From UBA6182 sp964479585 (GTDB lineage: Bacteria > Bacillota_I > Bacilli_A > Erysipelotrichales > Erysipelotrichaceae), in the NCBI GenBank assembly GCA_964479585.1, contig CAYZMP010000030.1:1-19410 (forward strand): a stretch of DNA of 19,410 nt, in the 5' to 3' direction. The translations under genes and the position numbers were made by a program. Under the pieces are notes generated by a model that had not been told where the DNA came from, made no database searches, and was given only the letters and a program-made list of their open reading frames with translations. Shown here piece after piece: positions 14,310 to 19,410 of this stretch (position 1 is the stretch's first letter; each line of letters opens with the position of its first letter).

Positions 14310-14751
14310 AATATTCATTGAGTGCATCCATAATTAATTGATTGTCTTCTTCTTGGGTTAAGCCACTAACACAAATACTTCCGATTACTCCAAGATGAGA
14401 AACGAGTATTGGCCATCCTCCATATAAGATGGAGAAGTCACGATCGTTAGTTCCGTACTTCTCATGCATGGAGGATGATTGATGGTTTACTTTATAAGAT
14501 ACCCACCATGTACTATGAAAGAAACGCATGACTGTTTCTTTTTTTCTTGCAATAAATCGTTCGTTGTTGGCAGTTGCCCCTTCTAATGCGACATGATAGT
14601 AGGTTAGTGATGGCGTGGCAATATCAATAACAATTGGTAGTTTTTCTTTTTTTGCACGCTCAAACAGTCGGTTACCAATTTCAAATGCCACATCTGCATT
14701 AAAAGTGTCAAATGTATACTCTTTTTCGATAGTTTGTATTGTTTTTAACAT
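14275..14751 (-). CDS. UPF0303 / heme-degrading-domain (HbpS-GlcG-like fold) family protein
   Basis: This 158-residue protein fits the UPF0303 family (COG4702, YBR137W-like): DAxxxG early (ADVAFEIGNRLFERAKKE), IVIDIATPS, HVALEGATANNERFIARKK, and the C-terminal YGGWPILV, VIGSICVSGLTQEEDN. The GGxxPI and G-x-I-x-VSGL elements are the family's most conserved parts. Function is not settled; the related HbpS/GlcG fold binds heme or small acids. GAGGTGAG precedes the ATG. The 3' end overlaps the HAD gene for 35 bp tail to tail. An imperfect hairpin at about 14281-14307 (TTTGA/TCAAA and TCAT/ATGA) may be a weak shared terminator, but it lacks a T tract. Confidence 0.82.
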   Translation of the reverse strand: MLKTIQTIEKEYTFDTFNADVAFEIGNRLFERAKKEKLPIVIDIATPSLTYYHVALEGATANNERFIARKKETVMRFFHSTWWVSYKVNHQSSSMHEKYGTNDRDFSILYGGWPILVSHLGVIGSICVSGLTQEEDNQLIMDALNEYFSLNHSMNQKD

Positions 14752-14772
14752 AGACTCACCTCATTTTTATTA

Positions 14773-14805
14773 ATTATAACACTCATTTGAGCATTTAATA
14801 AATGC
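14773..14805 (-). promoter_or_regulatory. Putative promoter and palindrome upstream of the UPF0303 gene
   Basis: On the minus strand a perfect -10 TATAAT (14778-14773) lies 21 bp before the start codon, with only a weak -35 (TTATTA) 17 bp further up. A 15-bp palindrome, GCATTTA-A-TAAATGC (14791-14805), covers that -35 region and could be an operator. Confidence 0.5.
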
Positions 14806-15335
14806 AAACTATTTTGGGTCCTTCTGGTTTTTGAAAAACGACGTTACTAATAATGGTAAATTAACTCGTTAAGCTTGATTGTGGAAGTATTGAAGTTAAA
14901 CACTAATTTGAAGGATTGGAACATCATACAACTAAGAAGAAGTGTAGAGAATGTTATCCTGCTGGTAGGATTGGTTCCTCATTTATCAATCAAAGATAAC
15001 ATTAACTATGTCCTTTTTCTTTTTGATATCAAGACTTTTGAATTAAAGCTTGAACGTATGAGTTGATTGGGTTGGTTGGCTCAAAGAATAACTCATAGGA
15101 TTCCTAGAAAACTTAGTCGTAATTAAAAGCAACGTATTGGAGTTATGCGTGCTCTAACAGCTAATCTTGATATTATTTGATGGTTGAATCATTTGGTGTT
15201 GTAGACAAAATTGATCGTACAAAACTTAGTGAATATATCATCTCAAGAAAATACGACGAAATCTTCAACAAAAATTTGACAAGAAGCAAATTTTATCACA
15301 AAATATCAACATCATTAAAACAATATAATAAGTAA
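14802..15335 (+). pseudogene. Decayed osmoprotectant ABC transporter ATPase (OpuCA/ProV type)
   Basis: No intact frame exists, but joining frames gives an ordered series of ABC ATPase motifs. At 14808-14873, frame 3 reads TILGPSG-F-stop-KTTLL then IMVN-stop-LVK, a broken Walker A (GPSGSGKTTLL). At 14877-14900 it reads DCGSIEVK. After a frameshift, 14899-15062 reads NTNLKDWNIIQLRR, ENVILLVGLVPHLSIKDNI, which parallels LRRKIGYVIQQIGLFPHLTIxxNI of glycine betaine/carnitine ATPases. A stop follows at 15064. At 15112-15177 LSRN-stop-KQRIGVMRAL and TANLDII stand for the signature and Walker B. A one-base loss then shifts to MVESFGVVDKIDRTKL (from 15180), matching MDEPFGALDxITRTxL. The H-loop and C-terminal CBS part are gone; the last 25 residues are unassigned. 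At least four in-frame stops and two frameshifts make it dead. Confidence 0.85.
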
Positions 15336-15336
15336 G

Positions 15337-15382
15337 ACACAAAACGTAATGAAACAATAATTTCATATGACATGTTTTGTGT
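15337..15382 (+). terminator. Two-part hairpin after the pseudogene
   Basis: The outer stem ACACAAAAC (15337-15345) and GTTTTGTGT (15374-15382) encloses an inner stem ATGAAA (15349-15354) and TTTCAT (15361-15366). It is followed by a T-rich but broken stretch. It is probably the old terminator of the decayed gene, still insulating the TetR promoter downstream. Confidence 0.5.
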
Positions 15383-15397
15383 TCTATTTATTTGTCC

Positions 15398-15440
15398 TTG
15401 ACAAGGTAATCTAATGTGTTAATATGAGTAAGTACTTACT
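15398..15440 (+). promoter_or_regulatory. Promoter and palindromic operator of the TetR-RND operon
   Basis: TTGACA (15398-15403), a 16-bp spacer and TAATAT (15420-15425) form a strong promoter. A 14-bp perfect palindrome, AGTAAGTACTTACT (15427-15440), covers the start point and is followed by a further TTAC repeat. This is the classic place for an autoregulating TetR-type repressor. Confidence 0.8.
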
Positions 15441-15456
15441 TACATAGGAGGTTATC

Positions 15457-15999
15457 TTGGTAGAGAAAAGAACACGATTATCCAAAGAAGACCGTAAACA
15501 ACAAATAACTAATGCAGCGAAGGAAGTCTTTATTCAAAAAGGGTATGCTTCCACCACGACAGCAAGTATTGCAAAACAAGCGGATATTGCGGAAGTGACG
15601 TTATTTCGTTATTTTTCATCCAAGCAAGAAGTGTTTGAATCCGTGATTCAACCCATATTAGAAGCACCACTTCAACAGATTGCTTCTTTAAATTCAAATT
15701 TTAGTAAATCAGAACGATTGTTTGATCTAATTAGCAGACGCGTTGATTTCATTAAAGAAAATCAAGGAGTTATCAAATTATTGTTGATTGAACATGAGCG
15801 CTTGGACTTGAAACAAAATTACATTCAGAAAATGAGTGAAACAATGAAAAATCAAATGCTTGAGTTAGAGGTATCCATTGATGATTCACGCATGCGTTTA
15901 CTCATTGGTATGTTGTTGTCGTTTTTGTATTTTCCTGCCAGGTCTAAAAAGGAAAAGGATACATTTATTCAAGAAATTGTTGATTATTTAAAGCAGTAA
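15457..15999 (+). CDS. TetR/AcrR-family repressor of the RND exporter operon
   Basis: This 180-residue protein has the TetR DNA-binding domain at about residues 10-55: ITNAAKEVFIQKGYASTT, SIAKQADIAEVTLFRYFSSK. The rest is the variable helical sensor domain. The start is TTG at 15457, the only start with a proper site, as AGGAGG (15446-15451) lies five bases before it. It shares a strong promoter, with a palindrome over the start point, and sits 18 bp before the RND exporter gene. Autorepression together with control of the exporter is therefore very likely. The effector is unknown; the partner suggests a lipid-like or hydrophobic compound. Confidence 0.9.
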   Translation: MVEKRTRLSKEDRKQQITNAAKEVFIQKGYASTTTASIAKQADIAEVTLFRYFSSKQEVFESVIQPILEAPLQQIASLNSNFSKSERLFDLISRRVDFIKENQGVIKLLLIEHERLDLKQNYIQKMSETMKNQMLELEVSIDDSRMRLLIGMLLSFLYFPARSKKEKDTFIQEIVDYLKQ

Positions 16000-16017
16000 A
16001 AAAGAAAGAGGATTAAG

Positions 16018-18840
16018 ATGGAGTCGTTATTTTCAAAGATTGGTTCTTCAATACACAAGAACCCTTTTAAACTACTATTTTTGAGTGTATTAGTTGTAGT
16101 TGCACTTATTGCTGGAGCAAGTAACATTGAAATGGCTACTGGAAATGAAACACTTGTTCAAGCTGATAATGAGGTATACATTGCTACAAAGAAAATGGAA
16201 GCTACCTTTGGTGGAGATTCAATTTTAGTATTGATTGAATCAGAATCAGACAAGAGCTTACTTACTGTAGAAAATATGCAAATTCTTTATGATATTGAAA
16301 AACAGCTTAATTATGAAGATGATATTTTCTCAATCATGAGTCCAGCGAGCATTGTTCATCAAGCTACAGCAATGCAAAAAGAAATGCTTGTTGAAAATGT
16401 TGCGAGCATGAGTGATGGATTAGCAACAATGGGAGACTCACTAGATGAGATTGGTAACATGCTCTTATCAATGGATATGCTAGATCCAAAAGAGATGCTT
16501 ACAAAACTAAATAATCTTAGTGAACTAACAACAAAGTTTAATCAACTAAGTGCAGGACAAAATCAATTAACACTAGGTTTGTCTTCCATTGAAACAAATC
16601 TAATAAAAACCTCAACTGGTTTAGAAACACTATCAGTTCAATTAAACAATATTGCTAAAGATTTACCTCAAGAACAAAGAATGCCACTGATTGCAATTGG
16701 TGAACAACTTAAACAAACATCACTAGGATTATCGTCGATGTCAAATAATACAAAACCAATGCAAGAAGCAACTGATCAGACTTCAAATGCGCTTGATGGG
16801 ATTTCTTCAAACTTAGAAAAAGAATTGGCTTCTATTCAAAGCAATCTATCAAAAGCAGTAGATCCAGCGCAATTAAAAGAAATGGCTCAAGGGTTTGTGA
16901 TGATGGGTGAATCATTGAATTCGTTATCCGATGGTTTAGAAACAATTGTAGAGAAGAGCCCAATGGTAGAAGCATCTATTGTTTCTACCCAAACGGAGTT
17001 AAATCAAATTTTATACCGCAATAATAATACACTTCAACCAATGTTTGATGATGTTGTGATCAATGAACAACAAGTTATGATGGTTATTAAGCTAGATGGA
17101 AATCTAGATGATGCACGGAAAGATGAATTAAGTACAACGATTGAAACATTGTTTCATGGTGTTGAAATTAAGGATGCAGCTGTCATTGTTTCTGGTAAAT
17201 CAGTGTTGGATTTATCCTTGAAATCAGAAATGCAATCAAGCATGATGATGATGGTTGCTCTTGCAGTAGCGATTATGTTTGTAGTACTGGGATTAATCTT
17301 TAAAGTGAAATGGAGAATGTTAAGCTTAGGTGTTATCTTTGTATCCGTTATCGCAACCCTTGGATTTATGGGTTGGGTGAGTGTGCCAATCACTATGGTT
17401 TCAATGGCTGTCTTTCCTATTCTTATAGGACTAGGAATCGATTACTCCATTCAGTTTCATAATCGTTTTGAAGAAGAAAAAGATATTGAGAAAACTGCAA
17501 AACATATTGGAAAAGCAGTGTTTGTCGCAGTCATCGCAACGATGTTAGGATTTATTTCGCTCTTTGCATCACCAGTTCCGATGATTCAAGATTTCGGTAA
17601 AATGTTAACCATTGGTGTGTTTATTAGTTTTCTAGGTAGTTTATTTATCTTATTACCAACCTTACGTGCTGCTCAGTTTGTACAAACAAATGGTGATGAT
17701 AAAAAACAACGCAGTAAAGAAACCTCTAATTCATGGTTTAATACATTACTTTCAAAAGCAGCAACACTAACAATTAAAGCAAGATATCTAATATTGATTG
17801 TTTTTGTTTTACTAGCAGGATATGGACTGTCTGTAGATTCATTAATTAAAGTAGAAACTAACATTGAGACATTTATGCCACAAGATTTAGAAGCTCTTGA
17901 TGATATTCAAACAATTCGTGGAGTTATAGAAAGTACAGATCAAATCGTGGTTTACTTTGAAGATGAAAATGTACTAAGTGAAGAAAACTATGAGTATACA
18001 AACAATCAAACTGATTTAATTCTTGATAAATATTCTTCGAAAGTAACAGGTGTCAAAACAATTTATAATGTTGTTTCAAATAGTAATCCTGAAAATGAAT
18101 TAACAATCACTCAACAACTTGAGTTTATTGATACGATTAATGAAGATCAACGTAAAATGTTTGTGAGTGAAGATGATAGTGAAGCAATTATGATGATTCA
18201 AATCAAACCACTTTCAACAGATTCATTAGAAGAACTAATTAGTGATTTAAAAAGTGAATTTGATGATTCACCAATGAGTGTTTCTTTAACCGGGAAAAGC
18301 ATGTTGGATGTTGAAATGGTTTCTGGATTAACCGATGGTCGTATCAACATGACATTACTTGGATTAGGGTTGGTATTTCTAGCACTACTTCTTCTCTATC
18401 GTAATTTAATTAAAGCAATTTTACCAATTATTCCAGTATCCATGATCATTGGAATTTCTAGTGCAATTATGTATTTACTTAACATTGATTGGACACCAAT
18501 TACTGCAACACTAGGTGCTTTAGTTTTAGGGATGGGAACTGAAATGACAATTATGATGATGGAAAGATACCTAGAAGATCGAGCAAAAGGCATGGATAAA
18601 CTTGAAGCAATCCAACAAGCTGTAGCGAAGATTGGTAAAGCAATCTTAGCATCAGGTTTAACTACGATTGGTGGATTCTCTGTATTGATTTTCTCAAGTT
18701 TTGTCATTTTACAAGATTTTGGATTAATGACAATGGTAAATATCACTTTAGCATTAATCGCAACCTTTTTAGTCTTACCACCACTGCTCTATATTTTTGA
18801 TTCATTAATTGTAAAAAAACCATCAAAAAAGGAGGTATAA
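16018..18840 (+). CDS. RND-superfamily exporter, HAE3/MMPL type
   Basis: This 940-residue proton-driven transporter of the plasma membrane has two repeats of one plus five helices. TM1 is at about 16-36, TM2-6 at about 405-555, TM7 at about 590-608 and TM8-12 at about 775-930. Repeat one has GLGIDYSIQFHNRFEEE (about 471-487) with the helix-4 Asp used for proton relay. Repeat two has GMGTEMTIMMMERYLEDR, the pattern of hydrophobe/amphiphile efflux-3 proteins. The first outer loop (about 40-400) is very large and holds roughly 200 residues (about 120-325) of Ser/Leu/Met-rich coiled-coil-like repeats, as in some Gram-positive YdgH-like MMPL proteins. GAGGATT precedes the ATG. A terpenoid, lipid or envelope molecule is the likely cargo type, by family only. 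Confidence 0.92.
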   Translation: MESLFSKIGSSIHKNPFKLLFLSVLVVVALIAGASNIEMATGNETLVQADNEVYIATKKMEATFGGDSILVLIESESDKSLLTVENMQILYDIEKQLNYEDDIFSIMSPASIVHQATAMQKEMLVENVASMSDGLATMGDSLDEIGNMLLSMDMLDPKEMLTKLNNLSELTTKFNQLSAGQNQLTLGLSSIETNLIKTSTGLETLSVQLNNIAKDLPQEQRMPLIAIGEQLKQTSLGLSSMSNNTKPMQEATDQTSNALDGISSNLEKELASIQSNLSKAVDPAQLKEMAQGFVMMGESLNSLSDGLETIVEKSPMVEASIVSTQTELNQILYRNNNTLQPMFDDVVINEQQVMMVIKLDGNLDDARKDELSTTIETLFHGVEIKDAAVIVSGKSVLDLSLKSEMQSSMMMMVALAVAIMFVVLGLIFKVKWRMLSLGVIFVSVIATLGFMGWVSVPITMVSMAVFPILIGLGIDYSIQFHNRFEEEKDIEKTAKHIGKAVFVAVIATMLGFISLFASPVPMIQDFGKMLTIGVFISFLGSLFILLPTLRAAQFVQTNGDDKKQRSKETSNSWFNTLLSKAATLTIKARYLILIVFVLLAGYGLSVDSLIKVETNIETFMPQDLEALDDIQTIRGVIESTDQIVVYFEDENVLSEENYEYTNNQTDLILDKYSSKVTGVKTIYNVVSNSNPENELTITQQLEFIDTINEDQRKMFVSEDDSEAIMMIQIKPLSTDSLEELISDLKSEFDDSPMSVSLTGKSMLDVEMVSGLTDGRINMTLLGLGLVFLALLLLYRNLIKAILPIIPVSMIIGISSAIMYLLNIDWTPITATLGALVLGMGTEMTIMMMERYLEDRAKGMDKLEAIQQAVAKIGKAILASGLTTIGGFSVLIFSSFVILQDFGLMTMVNITLALIATFLVLPPLLYIFDSLIVKKPSKKEV

Positions 18841-18841
18841 C

Positions 18842-19410
18842 ATGTTTAGCCCAATTATTATCTCGATTCTAGTGTTGCTTGCGTATTTTTTCTACAAACC
18901 CATTCTAAAATACAAGCTTATTTTATACACACTCGTTTGGGGTTTAGTAGCAATATCATTGCTAGAAAAAGCACCAACATTTCTATTGCCGTTTTTCAAG
19001 GGTTATGTTGGATTTTCATTCTTCTATGTGGTAATGATTGCTGGAGCTCTACCAGCACATTGGAAACTTACAAAAGTATTAAAAGCCATACGTGCTCCAT
19101 ATTCAGTTGTAGGATTTATAGTACTGCTTGTTCATCCTCTACATTATGCAAATGAGGTTCTCTCACAAACACGTACCATACCATGGTTTGGCTTGTTAGC
19201 TTTTGTAGTAATGATTCCTTTGTTTGTGACGAGTTATATGGTTATTCGAAAGAAGATGAAACCTAAGTCATGGAAAAATTTACAGAAGTGGGCTTATCTA
19301 AGTTATGCAGCCTTGTTTGTGCATTTAATTATTCAGGCATCCACAACACAAAATAGAATTGTTGCGATACTACTTGCATTGACATACTTAATATTAAAGT
19401 TAACTAAAGA
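18842..19410 (+). CDS. Ferric-reductase-like heme-binding membrane protein (MsrQ/YedZ-like), cut by window end
   Basis: The open frame runs off the right edge after 189 codons. GGAGGT inside the last codons of the RND gene and a gap of one base show tight coupling. Six to seven hydrophobic segments are visible (about 4-20, 25-42, 56-72, 88-105, 114-134, 148-167, 172-187). Candidate heme b ligands are H98 and H101 in LVHPLHYANE and H161 in ALFVHLI. WKNLQKWAYLSYAALFVH is the typical W-x2-L-x2-W/L-x-Y...H segment of the ferric reductase transmembrane domain. A flavin domain, if any, would lie beyond the window. It may pass electrons across the membrane, as MsrQ does for a periplasmic reductase, or it may bind heme for another purpose. 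The pairing with an RND exporter is unexplained. Confidence 0.78.
   Translation, partial: MFSPIIISILVLLAYFFYKPILKYKLILYTLVWGLVAISLLEKAPTFLLPFFKGYVGFSFFYVVMIAGALPAHWKLTKVLKAIRAPYSVVGFIVLLVHPLHYANEVLSQTRTIPWFGLLAFVVMIPLFVTSYMVIRKKMKPKSWKNLQKWAYLSYAALFVHLIIQASTTQNRIVAILLALTYLILKLTK

Noticed and set aside
14875..15066. A 63-residue ORF as a small independent gene
   Set aside because: Its sequence continues Walker A remnants upstream and signature remnants downstream of an ABC ATPase in broken frames, so it is part of a pseudogene.
15180..15335. A 51-codon ORF starting MVESFGVVDK
   Set aside because: The start aligns with the Walker B/D-loop stretch of the same decayed ATPase after a one-base loss; it has no ribosome binding site.
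18937..19155. A 72-residue plus-strand ORF
   Set aside because: It is out of frame with the open ferric-reductase-like gene, which has the SD, the start and the membrane helices.
1..19410. Mycoplasma-type genetic code (UGA as Trp)
   Set aside because: Genes such as the MarR regulator and VOC protein end in TGA at coherent operon overlaps, and Trp codons are TGG.
1..19410. Phage, transposon, CRISPR or defence island
   Set aside because: No transposase, integrase, terminal repeats, repeat-spacer array or nuclease-type gene was seen; the gene content is metabolic, regulatory and transport.

Overview
The window looks like chromosome of a low-GC, Gram-positive-type bacterium (Bacillota, or a relative near the Mollicutes such as Erysipelotrichia, Turicibacter/Haloplasma or Acholeplasma-like lineages). 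It is AT-rich and has strong AGGAGG-type ribosome binding sites, sigma-A-like promoters, CcpA-like cre sites and tandem Spo0A-like boxes. UGA is a stop codon (the MarR and VOC genes end in TGA) and Trp is TGG, so the code is standard and Mycoplasma/Spiroplasma are unlikely. The genus cannot be fixed from sequence alone. No tRNA, rRNA, CRISPR array or insertion sequence was recognised.

Layout. (1) 59-1563: a TetR regulator overlapping a cation-diffusion-facilitator-like transporter with an altered metal site. (2) 1817-4782: a four-gene catabolic operon, dhaK-dhaL, a triosephosphate-isomerase-like gene and an RpiB-like gene, preceded by tandem Spo0A-like boxes and a cre-like site. Both isomerases have altered active-site residues. 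The set matches the kinase plus two isomerases of tetrulose (erythritol/threitol) catabolism better than glycerol or DHA use. No DhaM phosphodonor is present. (3) 4793-9070, minus strand: an iron-type alcohol dehydrogenase, a K+-dependent membrane pyrophosphatase and a PAS-GGDEF diguanylate cyclase. The cyclase promoter has a cre-like site across its start point. (4) 9214-14309: a MarR-controlled operon with a heterodimeric ABC exporter, a VOC protein and a Cof-type HAD phosphatase. A perfect 18-bp inverted repeat sits just after the promoter. (5) 14275-14751, minus: a UPF0303 protein whose 3' end overlaps the HAD gene. (6) 14802-15335: a decayed osmoprotectant (OpuCA-type) ABC ATPase, recognised by joining frames across stops and frameshifts. 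(7) 15398-19410: a TetR regulator with a palindromic operator, a 940-residue HAE3/MMPL-type RND exporter with a long coiled-coil-like loop, and a heme-type ferric-reductase-like membrane protein cut by the window end.

The window is mostly three separately regulated efflux/resistance units (TetR-CDF, MarR-ABC, TetR-RND) around a carbon-catabolic operon and a Na+/H+-energetics gene. Several genes end inside their own terminator hairpins, and coding overlaps are frequent, so the genome is compact. The most notable items are the probable tetrulose-phosphate pathway, the ABC ATPase pseudogene, the paired Spo0A-like boxes at two promoters, and the RND plus heme-membrane-protein pairing.
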